64,000 nucleotides of DNA from Alisma plantago-aquatica (lineage: Eukaryota > Streptophyta > Magnoliopsida > Alismatales > Alismataceae). This document shows, piece after piece, positions 30,691 through 41,993 of this stretch (position 1 is its first letter; each line of letters starts with the position of its first letter). The DNA lies in the NCBI GenBank assembly GCA_963693085.1, contig OY856412.1, positions 342,129,457 to 342,193,456 of the forward strand. Direction: 5' to 3'. Below the pieces are notes generated by a model. That model ran no database searches, was not told where the DNA came from, and saw only the letters and a program-made list of their open reading frames with translations. The translations under genes and the position numbers were made by a program.

Positions 30691-33072
30691 ATGACCTGTG
30701 TTGTGAGCTCAATGGCATTCAATAGCACCAATCCTTCCAGAACTCTCATCTCACGTCTGTCTTCCTCATTACCCGGCCTCATCCTTTCCCTAATCCTATG
30801 CATACACAGCTTTTCCAGGCAAGCGACATGCCAGAGCGTTCGCAAAACCTACATCGTCCACGTCCACAAGCCTCCTCCTGACCACACAGGCTCCCACCGG
30901 GACTGGCACGAGGCCTTCCTACTCCCGCCAAGGATTAGCGCCGATGACGGGCTGACAGATTCACGGTTGGTGTACTCGTACACCCATGCCTTGAGTGGCT
31001 TTGCCGCGAGGTTGACAGAGGAGGAACTGGAGGCAATGAGGCATATGGACGGCTTCCACCATGCGGAGCCAGAGCGTCAGCATTCGTATCTGCACACAAC
31101 CCATTCCCCAGCCTTCCTCGGCCTGCATCCCGGTCGGGACAGGTTCTGGGGAGGCGCTAAGGCCGGATACGGGAGAGGTGTTATCATCGGATTAGTTGAC
31201 ACCAGCGTGGATCCAACCCACCCTTCTTTCAGCGACGATGGGTTGGCACCGCCCCCATCGAGGTGGAAGGGCAAGTGTGAGTTCAGCAACTCATCGCTCT
31301 GCAATAACAAGCTCATCGGGGCGAGGTTATTCGACAACAAGAACAAAACTCGGAGTCCGGAGCCATTCGACGACCACGGACACGGATCTCACACTGCAGG
31401 CACCGCAGCTGGGCGTTTCGTCTCTAATGCAAGTTTTTTGGGCAGCGCCAAAGGCACCGCCGTCGGGACTGCCCCCGATGCATGGGTCGCTGTATACAAG
31501 GTTGGTCATGTTAACGGGGTTGATATCTCCGACGCTGATTTGATGGCTGCAATTGACAGCGCCGTGAAAGATGGCGTGGACGTGCTATCTATTTCCATTG
31601 GTTCACGGGCACTTAAACCCCTTTACAATGATGGCATCAGCATTGCGACCTTTGGAGCAGTCCGGAATGGGGTGTTCGTCAGCGTTTCTGCTGGCAACGA
31701 CGGGCCTTCGTTAGAAACAGTGTGGAACACATCCCCTTGGATGCTAACTGTCGGCGCTAGCACGACCGACCGGAGGATACGCTCGGTGGTGGTGCTTGGG
31801 AACGGAGACGAACTGGAAGGACAGTCCGCCTACCAACCAACTAACTTCAGTTCGTCATTCCTTCCTCTTATCTATCCCAGTCCAGCACAGGATGATCAAC
31901 TAGCCAACTTCTGCAATAACGTTATCAGCTTGCTGACCCGTAATGTGACCGGCAAAATTGTGGCCTGTGACCGTTCAACAGAATCAGCTCTGAATATGAT
32001 GACGAACAAATGGAGCAACGTCAAAGCGGCAGGTGGAGTAGGGATGATCCTGATGAACGCCATGGATTCTGGGTTCGACACCAATGCGCCACCCCTAAGC
32101 TTTACACATCCAACATCTCATATAAGCTACTTCGACAAGAACACGATACTCGAGTACTTGGTGTTAGAACCCAATCCGACAGCATCCATCCAATTCAGAG
32201 GCACGGAGATCGGCTCTGCAAATTCCTTCCTCCCTGCTCCATCTGTTGCAACCTTCTCTTCTCGTGGCCCGAGCATAGTGAACTCGGGCATTCTGAAACC
32301 GGACATCATCGGACCAGGCGTGGATATACTGGCGGCAGCACCAAGCCAAGTTTCTACCTTTGATTTCGTATTGATGTTCGGCACGTCCATGTCCTGCCCA
32401 CATTTGAGTGGAATTGCAGCTCTCCTGAAAAATGTCCATCCTGACTGGACGCCGGCCATGATCAAGTCTGCCATGATGACCACGGCAGACCTGAAGAACC
32501 TCAAGGGTGCACACATCACCGACCTTCGGGAAAACAAGCCGGCCGATTTCTTTGCCACTGGAGCTGGCCATGTGAACCCTCTCAGGGCAATCAATCCAGG
32601 ACTTGTTTACGACACAAAGATTCAAGACTATGCGGCTTATGTATGCAGCCTCGGCTACAGTGATAAGCAAGTGCGTGTGATCACCATGGAGCAGACCAAT
32701 TGCTCTGCATTCAAGGACAAGACGGAGGCCGACCTCAACTATCCTTCGCTAACAGTGGTTTTGAGCTCTCTCTCAAACTCTTCTCTTTCGCAAACTAAAA
32801 CACAGGTCGCCCGTACAGTAACCAACGTTGGTGACCCCTCTTCGTCGTACACGGTGAGAATCATCCAGCCCCTGGGTGTTATTGTGACAGTCAAGCCTGA
32901 AACTTTAAATTTTACCAAGGTTAGCCAGGAACAGTCATTTGCAGTGGTATTTGAACCAAGCCAGACAGAGCCACCGCCGACATGGTTCTCGGAGGGCCTC
33001 CTCACCTGGGTTTCACATGATGGGAAGATTACAGTCAATAGCCCAATCTCGGTTTTATATAAGCCTGCATAG
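30691..33072 (+). CDS. Subtilisin-like serine protease (S8 subtilase, SBT type)
   Basis: A secreted serine protease of the plant subtilase family, 793 residues, uninterrupted and intronless. Order: hydrophobic signal peptide (about residues 20-45, LPGLILSLILCIHSF), I9 inhibitor prodomain (KTYIVHVHKPPP to about residue 135), S8 catalytic domain with an inserted PA region, and C-terminal fibronectin-like domain (VARTVTNVGDPSSSYTVRI). Catalytic positions: Asp170 in GLVDTS, His231 in GHGSHT, oxyanion Asn336 in SAGNDGPS, Ser566 in GTSMSCPH. The glycine after DT is serine here. I start at the ATG at 30,691; one at 30,712 (MAFNST) is also possible. It acts in the cell wall or apoplast on unknown substrates. 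It is the only intact copy of a tandem array. The clade resembles SBT1, with limited confidence. Confidence 0.95.
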   Translation: MTCVVSSMAFNSTNPSRTLISRLSSSLPGLILSLILCIHSFSRQATCQSVRKTYIVHVHKPPPDHTGSHRDWHEAFLLPPRISADDGLTDSRLVYSYTHALSGFAARLTEEELEAMRHMDGFHHAEPERQHSYLHTTHSPAFLGLHPGRDRFWGGAKAGYGRGVIIGLVDTSVDPTHPSFSDDGLAPPPSRWKGKCEFSNSSLCNNKLIGARLFDNKNKTRSPEPFDDHGHGSHTAGTAAGRFVSNASFLGSAKGTAVGTAPDAWVAVYKVGHVNGVDISDADLMAAIDSAVKDGVDVLSISIGSRALKPLYNDGISIATFGAVRNGVFVSVSAGNDGPSLETVWNTSPWMLTVGASTTDRRIRSVVVLGNGDELEGQSAYQPTNFSSSFLPLIYPSPAQDDQLANFCNNVISLLTRNVTGKIVACDRSTESALNMMTNKWSNVKAAGGVGMILMNAMDSGFDTNAPPLSFTHPTSHISYFDKNTILEYLVLEPNPTASIQFRGTEIGSANSFLPAPSVATFSSRGPSIVNSGILKPDIIGPGVDILAAAPSQVSTFDFVLMFGTSMSCPHLSGIAALLKNVHPDWTPAMIKSAMMTTADLKNLKGAHITDLRENKPADFFATGAGHVNPLRAINPGLVYDTKIQDYAAYVCSLGYSDKQVRVITMEQTNCSAFKDKTEADLNYPSLTVVLSSLSNSSLSQTKTQVARTVTNVGDPSSSYTVRIIQPLGVIVTVKPETLNFTKVSQEQSFAVVFEPSQTEPPPTWFSEGLLTWVSHDGKITVNSPISVLYKPA

Positions 33073-33080
33073 TCATCCAA

Positions 33081-33236
33081 CAAACTACGACCCGACCTAT
33101 CTGCAAGATTTACCAGGACATGAAAATTTTGACAGCCTTCGCTTTACTACAGATTTACCCGTAATATTACTCTATAGAAATAATGTTGTGCGGCTACGAT
33201 TATATTTTGTAAACACTATGTGGTTTGTGATCAAAA
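33081..33236 (+). repeat. Subtilase 3' flank, copy 1
   Basis: This follows the stop codon by 8 bases and ends at the 5' LTR of C3. A second copy at about 80% identity lies at 51,540-51,694 on the far side of C3. It probably contains the 3' untranslated region. Confidence 0.85.
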
Positions 33237-33827
33237 TGTTAAAAGATTATTTTGTTGATTTATTACTATTTTTAGATGTTTAACTAAGAGTGTTGTAATT
33301 GTCTAAATAAGCGTCACGAGGAATTGTCTGGTCCGAGACGAAAAAAATTAATAGTTCGTCCTAGAACATCTATACTACTATAAAAAGAGCGAGTTTGATG
33401 CTGCGCTCTCCTTGATTCACTCTCTTCTCTCATTTTTTCAAAGAATTTTGCTCCTATAAATATTTATTCTCACATTCTCCTATTAACTTTTATTATCTTA
33501 TTCTGTATTTCTCTCTCTATCTTACGGAAACAGTTCTTTGATTCTCTCCTTTCAAACAACCAACACAAATATCTTTTACCGCAAAAATCCTTTCACGGAC
33601 GAGTACTCTCCCCGTACATTTCCAATAAATTTTATATTTCACGTGCATGTGCACGTGTGCCTTCACTAGTAAATCTTAAAATAGGAGTATAGTCGTTCTC
33701 TTTGTAGTATAAATTCATTGTTAAACCGAATCATGGAAAAGCAGATTGTCGGAACAAACCATTTGCCTTCTCGTGTGTCTTGTCCATCTTCCGTGTTTGT
33801 CAACTCTTTATTTATTTCTTTCCAACA
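33237..33827 (+). repeat. C3 5' LTR, interrupted by a Helitron
   Basis: Matches the 3' LTR at 51,251-51,539 over its outer parts (TGTTAAAA...GAGTGTTGTAATTGTC and CTTCTCGTGTGTCTT...CAACA). The 301-bp interruption is at 33,369-33,669. Without it the LTR would be 290 bp. Confidence 0.9.
33369..33669 (+). mobile_element. Non-autonomous Helitron, 301 bp
   Basis: Starts TCTATACTACTATAAAAAG and ends CTAG. A hairpin of ACGTGCA and TGCACGT around a 2-base loop (33,641-33,656) lies nine bases before the CTAG. It sits between A (33,368) and T (33,670), the standard Helitron A^T target. The matching LTR at 51,251 lacks it, which gives an empty-site comparison. No coding. Confidence 0.88.
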
Positions 33828-33829
33828 TT

Positions 33830-33841
33830 TGGTATCAGAAC
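33830..33841 (+). promoter_or_regulatory. C3 primer-binding site
   Basis: TGGTATCAGAAC lies two bases after the 5' LTR. It matches the initiator Met tRNA primer site TGGTATCAGAGC except near its end. Confidence 0.8.
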
Positions 33842-33857
33842 CTCCATTCTGAAGACC

Positions 33858-34860
33858 ATGCTGAGGAAAAGTGACATTGAAGAGTCACTCGTAAAGGAGA
33901 GGTCAATGACCCTTCAATACCCGTTGCGCTCCAAAGGCAACTATGGGGCATGGGCAATTAAGATGAGTGTTTATATGCGATCTCAACTGACTCAAAGGAG
34001 TCCATTGACGGATAGAAGGATCAAATGGTTTTGGCGACAATATACCAGGCCATTAGTGAAGACATGCTTTTGTTAGTGGCGGAGAAGGAAACAGCTAAAG
34101 AAGCATGGGAAATGCTTAAAACAATACACTTGGGCACAAATCACGTCGAAGAGGCAAAGATTCAAACTGTACTGCGGTAGTTTGAAGGTCTTTGTATGCT
34201 AGATGTAGAGACAATTGATGAATTTGCTACAAAGTTGACAACAATTGCCAACAAGATTCGTGCATTGGGTGACAAGGTGGAGGAGACCTACTTTGCCAAA
34301 AAGATGCTCTGAGTTGTTCCGGCCAAGTTCCTACAAATTGTATCTATGGTGGAACAATTTGGAGACCTTAAGACAATGACGTTAGAGGGAGCCATTGGGT
34401 CAATGAAAGCCCATGAAGAACAATTATAGAGCCATGAAAGCCACATTGTTGACAAAGAGGACGAGCATGTCTTGTTAACGAGATCTGAGTGGAAGGCCGA
34501 GTAGGATGGTGTGTGCTTGTCAGACTCCTCGAAATGGTGAGGTGGTGGATGCACTCACGGTCATGGTTGTGCTCAAGGATGTGGGCTAATTAACGACAAA
34601 TGTGGGAATGAACTCATTTATTAAGAGAAGAAATTCGACAAAAAATAAGATAAAAAGTTTCAACTGCAACCATTGTGGACATTTTGCTTATGAGTGTTGA
34701 TCTACAAAAAATGATGGGAAGGCTCATTCAGTTGAGAGGCACGAAGATGAGGAGTCATCCCTACTCATGACTGTAGATCAAGCAACCACGGAGGTAATGC
34801 TCAATGAGGAGAAGATTATCCCAAACTTAAGAAATGAAGATAAATATATAAGTGATGTGC
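33858..34860 (+). pseudogene. C3 Copia gag (decayed)
   Basis: From an ATG at 33,858 the frame reads MLRKSDIEESLVKE, then KGNYGAWAIKMSVYM, the usual start of TNT1-type gag. After frameshifts it continues with ISEDMLLLVAEKETAKEAWE, LKTIHLGTNHVEEAKIQTVL and IDEFATKLTTIANKIRALGD. Near 34,665 a zinc knuckle reads CNHCGHFAYEC, about three residues shorter than the standard C-x2-C-x4-H-x4-C spacing. Several stops follow. Gag would coat element RNA. Coding stops at 34,860, where Z is inserted, and resumes with protease at 48,122. Confidence 0.85.
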
Positions 34861-35330
34861 TGTCACACCCCGATCTCGCATTACCCACTAATCACGAGAT
34901 TAGGGCACGACAGAGGGATTACACACAAGCCAACCCACTTTGAGATTTTAAAACATTTTCAAGACATTAAAAAGATAATCTGATTTATACTATAAACTAA
35001 ATCTAAACAAACTGCGGAAGCATTTTTATTAAACTGACTAGCAATATAAACAGAGTCTACAACATATTACATTGATCAACATAATATAAAGCATGAAAGT
35101 TATTTTACATCTTTATACACATTCCGCATACACACTCTCTCTCACCCACATCATGTCCCAAAGATCGAGGGGAAAGGACTAAGAGACCTCTAACTACTAA
35201 CTACATAAACCTTCTACAGACTGAGCGAGTAGGCTCATACCTCTACTCAAAACATTTTCAGGTCATCAACATCATAGGCACGATTGTTGTTGGACACTAC
35301 CTCTCTTTCCTCGTGTGTCCATGACACAAG

Positions 35331-35807
35331 CACGGATGATGTTGCAACACGAGTTTCACCCCTAAGAAGCAGATCTGTCAAAGGGGTTCTACGGTGTTAG
35401 GGCACTTAAGTCTATTAACTGACTAACATATAACCATTTAAACAGGAATATCACATTTCATACTTATTTCATATTCTGAACATCACTTGAAAACACATAT
35501 ATATCATTTATCATCCTTAAACATGATTCGGTATCATTTATCCAGTTTCCAAGCTAAATATCCATTTTTAAATCAACAAATACATTGCAACATAACACAG
35601 GAAATTTCATCATTTTCATCAAGCATATTACGTATTTCAAGTTCCAATGAACCATATAAATTCACTGATTCAATCCACACTGATCAGATGCTAAACTAAA
35701 TCATATAACAGCGTCTAGAAGCATTTTATGAAATAAAAAGTCGGGCGACGCCAAACGCTGCCCGACGCCTGATAACGCCTGTTATCAGCATAATTCGCGC
35801 ACAAAAC
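35331..35807 (+). repeat. 477-bp direct repeat, copy 1
   Basis: Same length as 40,183-40,659, with about half a dozen differences by eye. It begins CACGGATGATG, contains the 46-bp core, and ends GCGCACAAAAC. The flanks differ completely on both sides. The near identity makes this the most recent duplication inside Z apart from F1. Confidence 0.9.
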
Positions 35808-37400
35808 AGAAAATATTCAAACACCTGAGTTTATTAAGGATAAATAAATGAAACCCCACTCACAACGATTTGGACTGTCCGGATTCGTCCGGAGATGCGT
35901 CCAAGGCCTGATTCCGGGCGAAATTGGGTTGTCTTCGACCTTTGAATTTCACTGTTCATGGTCTAGGTGCAGCAACTTACGACTAATCTCAGATTGATGA
36001 AAGGGCTCCGTTGAGAACTGAATCAAGGCTAGGGTTTTAGATTCCTGCTAAAACCTCAGAACTAAGCTTCATCGCACCATAGTGTTGGCCGCCCACACGT
36101 GTCCTGGCTGATTGCTGTACGCAACAACTAGCTGCATGATACCAGTCGTCCAAGCAGTAGGGTGGGTTGTTGGCTGCTAGGCGGAAAAAGAATAGAAGAA
36201 GGGAGGAGGAAGAAAGGATGAGGAGAGGAAAAGATGAAGCTGGGAACGAAGCTCCTATGCTTCTATTTTGCAATTCAATTGGCCCCTGGCCATTGCTCCT
36301 TGCAGCAGTTGTTGCAGCTTGTTGGGTGCCGCCCCTAGCTAGGTGGCTGGGCGCTGTAGTTGAGCGAGGTGGGGAAACTACCTAGCTTGCTTGAAGTCCT
36401 GGGAGCCAAGGACTGCTCCGCCCTCCCCCTTTCTTGCTCGATCACGCCGCTGATGCCCCTGTGGTGGTCGGCCAACTCTGTTGGGCGCCGTACCTGCAGT
36501 TGGTCAGCCGCCCAGCAGGTTGTGGCTATAGAATGCCGCTAGGGCATGGAGAAGGTGATAGGAAGGGAGGGGAAGGAAAAAGGAAGATAGGGCGCCTGCG
36601 GATCGAAGCTATGGGCCAAGAAATCGCCCAGCCGTCTCCTCCCTTTCCTTTGCCAGACGCGCGCTTCAGTGCGCCGCTTCTCAATCGGTTCTCGTTTCAA
36701 TCGGGAAGAAGAAGATAAGTAATAAGCGAGAAAAGGAAAGGCTAAATAAAAGCTATAAGAAAATTGGAAAATTTGCAAAACTAAACCCTAGTTCTAGAAA
36801 ATGCTATAACTATGGCCTCGGGGGTCCGATTTGGATAATTTCTTTTGCATCATTTCAAGCACGAACTCCTCTACCTACTCAAGGCATGAAAGCATACTGA
36901 TTAGACTGTTTCACTGGATTAAAGCTCAAATTGCATCTGTGATTACTTGATTCAACTTAATGAACTTAATGATCAACATTGCTACTATCATTAATTTCAA
37001 TGTGGATATGTCAAGTTGACATGAATATTATTATTTAAGAATTCCAGTCTGCCTGCATGCATATTAATATGAATTTGTCAGTAAATTACTGTGGACATGT
37101 AATTAGATCAATTAAGAATTTGAAATTTGCCTACATGCTTATTATGTTGAATTTCTTGGTATTCGAAATACCTGAGTATACAGCTTGCTCAGTTTAGTAT
37201 GATATTTGTGTTATGTGATAAGGTTCAATTAAAGTAAAGAATATCAAAGAATACCAAAGTCAGGTAAAATTGAGAAAGAGACACTATAAAGTAAGAGAGA
37301 GATTGAATTGTGGTTTGATCTGAAAATAGTGAATGTGGTATCATAGAGAAACCAGAGTTCGGAATAAGAACATGACTCATATATTTTTTATTAAAGTCTT
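35808..37400. other. Z interior without recognised genes
   Basis: A GC-rich, purine-strand-biased patch at 36,160-36,720 has short open frames on both strands and none resembles a known family. The rest is AT-rich. I see no gag, pol or transposase here. Confidence 0.45.
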
Positions 37401-37433
37401 TATAATAATAAAATAATAGACTTAGGTGTCCTG

Positions 37434-37479
37434 AACACCGTAGAACCCCTTTGTGAGGTATGCACCTTAGGGGTGAAAC
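37434..37479 (-). repeat. 46-bp conserved core with internal stem (one of five)
   Basis: The core reads GTTTCACCCCTAAG, about 8 variable bases around CAGATCTG, then CAAAGGGGTTCTACGGTGTT. Copies: 35,353-35,398 (+), 37,434-37,479 (-), 40,205-40,250 (+), 47,999-48,044 (-) and a degenerate one at about 53,243-53,288 (+). ACCCCT and AGGGGT can pair, enclosing the palindromic CAGATCTG. It is the most conserved part between otherwise diverged Z-family segments. Its function is unknown. Confidence 0.8.
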
Positions 37480-37480
37480 G

Positions 37481-37615
37481 GCTCAGCCCTGGGGATACGC
37501 CCAGGTAGTCGGACACTCGTGTCCAACACTTACCAAATGTCTCGGTGACACAAGGGCTGAGAGGTAGTGTCCCGACTCAGCCCTGGGGATACGCCCAGGC
37601 AGTCGGAGACTTAGA
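37481..37615. repeat. Two copies of a 38-bp repeat in a GC-richer block
   Basis: CTCAGCCCTGGGGATACGCC and the next 18 bases occur at 37,482 and again near 37,576 with small changes. The block continues to about 37,830. Its reverse complement resembles 52,862-53,240, which places it in the Z family. Confidence 0.75.
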
Positions 37616-38074
37616 GACCCTCCGCATGTGTATTAGGGTTAGAGGAGGAGTCTAGCGTGCACCCGTTTGTGAGTGCCGCGAGGCCAGAGAGCCTGTGGTT
37701 CCTATAGCAGACCAGGACAGAAAGTCAGACTTAGCATTTCCTGGGTATGTCCGCTAAGTCTTGTACGGTGTGGCCACAGTGCACGACGAGTCTCATATGT
37801 AGAGTACACTGCATATGATCAGGGCATAAGATAAAATATGTTCATATAGGTTCACAGAGTTTCTGATAAGTTAAAGAGTTTAGAAAAGATTTGAGTTCAG
37901 ATTTGTATCAGTTGTTTTTCAAATAGAATGTTGATATTCACTGTTATTTAATCGTATCAATAGCTTTGCAGTAATTGTTACTTGATGAAATGTTGTTATT
38001 TCGTGTTATTTAAATTAAATTGTTTAGTTGTTCCCAGTATGGTATTTCTTGTATTTATTTCAATTAATAAACGT

Positions 38075-39479
38075 AATGCACTAGAAACATACAATTCAAC
38101 AGTTAAGTATCACCACATCTCATATCGAGATCTTTCATGTCACCATTACATGATTCATTGAACACCCTATCCTTAGGGTTTCATTTGCCTTATTCATTCA
38201 TCACATGCCAACACCCTACTCTTAGGGTTTCATTTGCCTCATTCACCTTTTCACATGGCTCTCATAATGATTTCATAGGATATAAGCATTCACTAAATAA
38301 AGATTGATTTCAACAAATCATATACAATCGATATATGTATGAAACCATGGAAAGTGAACTAAATTTAGGTTTCCATGCTATTCACTGAGATATCATGTAT
38401 CAAGAATAAAATTCAATTAAGATAACCCATGAGGTACATCCTAACCACTTATAGGATTACTAGTCCTCTTCAATAAGGTTGAAACTCTAGTGATATCTCA
38501 ATTAAGTTAAACCCTAAATTACATCATATGGTATAAATCTGAAAAGCATTCTTACTAGGATGTGTTGTATACGTTTCTGATGTGAATCTACCATCAAAGA
38601 ATCATTCAAACAGAGAAGGAATCCATATCATATCAATTTGCAACAACTTAAATCAAACGGACATTTCAGGGTTTAGAATCACATACTAAGCAATTAGGGA
38701 TTTGGATGCTATAATCAAATTTCGTGCATGACACTGTTTGAAGGAAGAACCCACTCACCCTAAGGTGTGAAAACACCTCAAAACTGCAGCTCAACTCAGG
38801 GGATCTCGAATTCCTATCAAATCCCTAGCAAATCTCCCAATTCTTCTTCCATTCAACTCGGAAACCTTGAAAATGAGGGATTATGAAGAAAGGGTGAGAA
38901 AAGAGGGAATTTCGACATCATCTTGGTTCAAATCAGAGCATGGACGGAATCTTGACATGAGAGAGAAGATTAACCATAAAAGTCTATGCAAAGGATCCAA
39001 ACTTACTTGATTTCACCATTCCTCAGACCGCAAAACCCTAGGTCAGCAATTCCTCCTCTTTCTCCACTCAAGCCCTAACTCTCCCTCTCTCTCTAGATTT
39101 TCATTTCTCTGGGATGGATGACGAAGAATGAGAGCTGTGTGTGTGTGGTCGATCATATAAGTCAATTTGAGCAGCTTGGGTCAATTGCATATTGACCCAA
39201 CACTCAACTTTAATTATATTGGCTGAATATTCAGTTTCACAATAGTTTCTGTAATTCGCCTACTGAATAGCTAACATAAGCTCCAAAAATTCCGGAAATT
39301 TTATATGTTATACCTAATGAAGTTTCCAACCTCCAGTAAAAATTTGAGATCATTTCTTGTTACCAATAAATAATTAAAAATCAAACAGTGCACTACTATA
39401 TTGCAGTCTGCAGCAGATTTGGTCGAGTTTGTCCTGCACAGAACTCGACCGACACCCTCACTGTAGAGATCAAAAGTCA
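38075..39479 (+). repeat. Left arm of a 1.4-kb inverted repeat
   Basis: Its reverse complement is found at 40,728-41,993 and, beyond the F1 insertion, at 47,592-47,728. Matching landmarks include CACCCTAAGGTGTGAAAACA, GGTCAATTGCATATTGACCC and the paired TCGAGTT/AACTCGACCGA near 39,421-39,452. Identity is high with small indels. The arms face each other across a 1.25-kb loop. Confidence 0.85.
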
Positions 39480-39614
39480 TCCAAAAATTACGAAAATTTA
39501 ACAGAGTATCGAAATATGTGTTTTTAAAGCACAGTTAAAATTTGAGGTCAATTGGATATATGAATAAAAAGATAAAATTCAATTACCACACTGCTATATA
39601 AATCTGGAAATATG

Positions 39615-39641
39615 ATCGGTCGAGTTTGAAACTCGACCGAT
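39615..39641. repeat. Perfect 27-base palindrome
   Basis: ATCGGTCGAGTTT, a central G, and the exact reverse complement AAACTCGACCGAT. It is the most perfect single instance of the TCGGTCGA stem motif found across the window. It lies in the loop between the Z inverted-repeat arms. Confidence 0.9.
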
Positions 39642-40182
39642 AAACAGGTCAGAACATTCTTCAAAAATTCTGATATTTACCAATATTGTTCACATTTTAT
39701 ATATACAAATTATAACCAAATTTGAAGTAAATAAGAATTACACATAAAATACTAAAAATCATTTACTGAGACACTATACTTATCAAATTTTGTATTCATG
39801 TATCATCAAAACCCTATTTTGGGCCGATTAGGGTTTATGTTTCTCAAACCCTAATTCTCAAGGCAAACGAACACTTAAACTTCTTACCAATAAATGTTGT
39901 GTAATATTGTTCCTCTTTGATATGTATGCTAATTAGCAAGTTTTATGTGCATAAGGTGTGAGAGACATCATGAATGTTTATACATGTATCTTTACTATTG
40001 AAGTCTGATTAGTAAAAGAAATGTTCAGATTCCCTTGTTAAGATGTTTTATGTGGTTCAATGCGAAGAAACAAGAGTTTTAAAGAAAAGAAAAAGTTAAG
40101 GGTGTTCTTTTTGTTACATATAAATCCTATCTTATGCCCTAATCTCATGATTTGAGGAAATTGTAAGATTGGGGTGTAACAA

Positions 40183-40659
40183 CACGGATGATGTTGCAAC
40201 ACGAGTTTCACCCCTAAGAAGCAGATCTGTCAAAGGGGTTCTACGGTGTTAAGGCACTTAAGTCTATTAACTGACTAACATATAACCATTTAAACAGGAA
40301 TATCACATTTCATACTTATTTCACATTCTGAACATCACTTGAAAACACATATATATCACTTATCATCCTTAAACATGATTCAGTATCATTTATCCAGTTT
40401 CCAAGCTAAATATCCATTTTTAAATCAACAAATACATTGCAACATAACACATGAAATTTCATCATTTTCATCAAGCATATTACGTATTTCAAGTTCCAAT
40501 GAACCATATAAATTCACTGATTCAATCCACACTGATCAGATGCTAAACTAAATCATATAACAACGTCTAGAAGCATTTTATGAAATAAAAAGTCGGGCGA
40601 CGCCAAACGCTGCCCGACGCCTGATAACGCCTGTTATCAGCATAATTCGCGCACAAAAC
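40183..40659 (+). repeat. 477-bp direct repeat, copy 2
   Basis: Partner of 35,331-35,807. It starts two bases after GGGGTGTAACA (ending 40,181), which looks like a terminus of a Z-related LTR in reverse orientation. Confidence 0.9.
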
Positions 40660-41993
40660 CTAAATTTATTTATTTATCATTAATAAATAAAACACTGGAG
40701 GAAAAATGGGGGTTATTCAATATTCCTGACTTTTGAATCCCTACAGTAAGGGTGTCGGTCGAGTTCTGTGCAGGACAAACTCGACCGAATATTCTGCAGA
40801 CTGCAATATAGCAGTGCACTGTTCGATTTTTAATTAATTATTGGTAACTTTAAATGATCTCAAATTTTTACTGGAGGTCTGAAACTCCATTAGGTATAAC
40901 ATATATAATTTCCAGAATTTTATGAGCTTCTGTTAGCTGTTCAGTAGGCGTATTACAGAAGCTATTGTGAAACTGAATATTCAGCCAATATAATTAAAGA
41001 TGAGTGTAGGGTCAATTTGCAATTGACCCAAGCAGCTCAAATTGACTTATATGATCGACCACACACACACACAGCTCTCATTCTTAGTCATTCATTCCAG
41101 AGAAACGAGCTCCTAGAGAGAGAGGGAGAGTTAGGGTTTGAGAGAAGAAAGTGGGGGAATTGCTGAATTAGGGTTTTGCGATTCCAGGAAGGGTGAAATC
41201 AAGTAAGTTTGGATTCTTTGCATAGAATTTTATGGTGAATCTTCTCTCTCATGTCAATATTCCTTCCATGCTCTGATTTGATCCAAGATGATGTCGAAAT
41301 TCCCTCTTTTCTCACCTTTTCTTCATAATCCCTCATTTTCAAGGTTTCCGAGTTGAATGGGAGAAGAATTGGGAGATTTGCTAGGGATTTGATATGAGTT
41401 CGAGATTCCCTGAGTTGAGCTGCAGTTTTGAGGTGTTTTCACACCTTAGGGTGAGTGGGTTCTTCCTTCAAACATTGTAATGCACGAATTTGATTATAGC
41501 ATCCAAATCCCTAAATGCTTAGCATGTGAATTCTAAACCCTGAAATGTCCATTCGATCTAATGTTTGCAAATTGATATGATATGGATTCCTTTTCTGTTT
41601 GAATGACTCCTTGATGGTAGATTCATAACAGAAACGTATACAACACTTCCTAGTGAGGATGCTTTTAGATTTATATCAAATGTTGTAATTAGGGTTTGAC
41701 CTAATTGAGATATCGCTAGAGTTTCAACCTTATTGAATAGGACTGGTAATCCTATAAGTGGTTAGGATATACCACATGGGTTATCTTAATTGAATTTTAT
41801 TCTTGATACATGATATCTCAGTGAATGGTATGGAAACCCTAAATTTAGTTAAATTTCCATGGTTTCATATCTATATTGATTGTATATGATTTGTTGGAAC
41901 AATCTTTATTTAGAGAATGCTTATATCCTATGAAATCCTTATGAGAGCCATGGGACAAATGAATAAGGAAAATGAAACCCTAAGAGTAGGGTG

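Noticed and set aside
31077..32670. Long antisense frames within the subtilase (for example 32,127-32,594 and 32,164-32,670 on the minus strand)
   Set aside because: They are opposite-strand readings of a conserved coding sequence and match no family.
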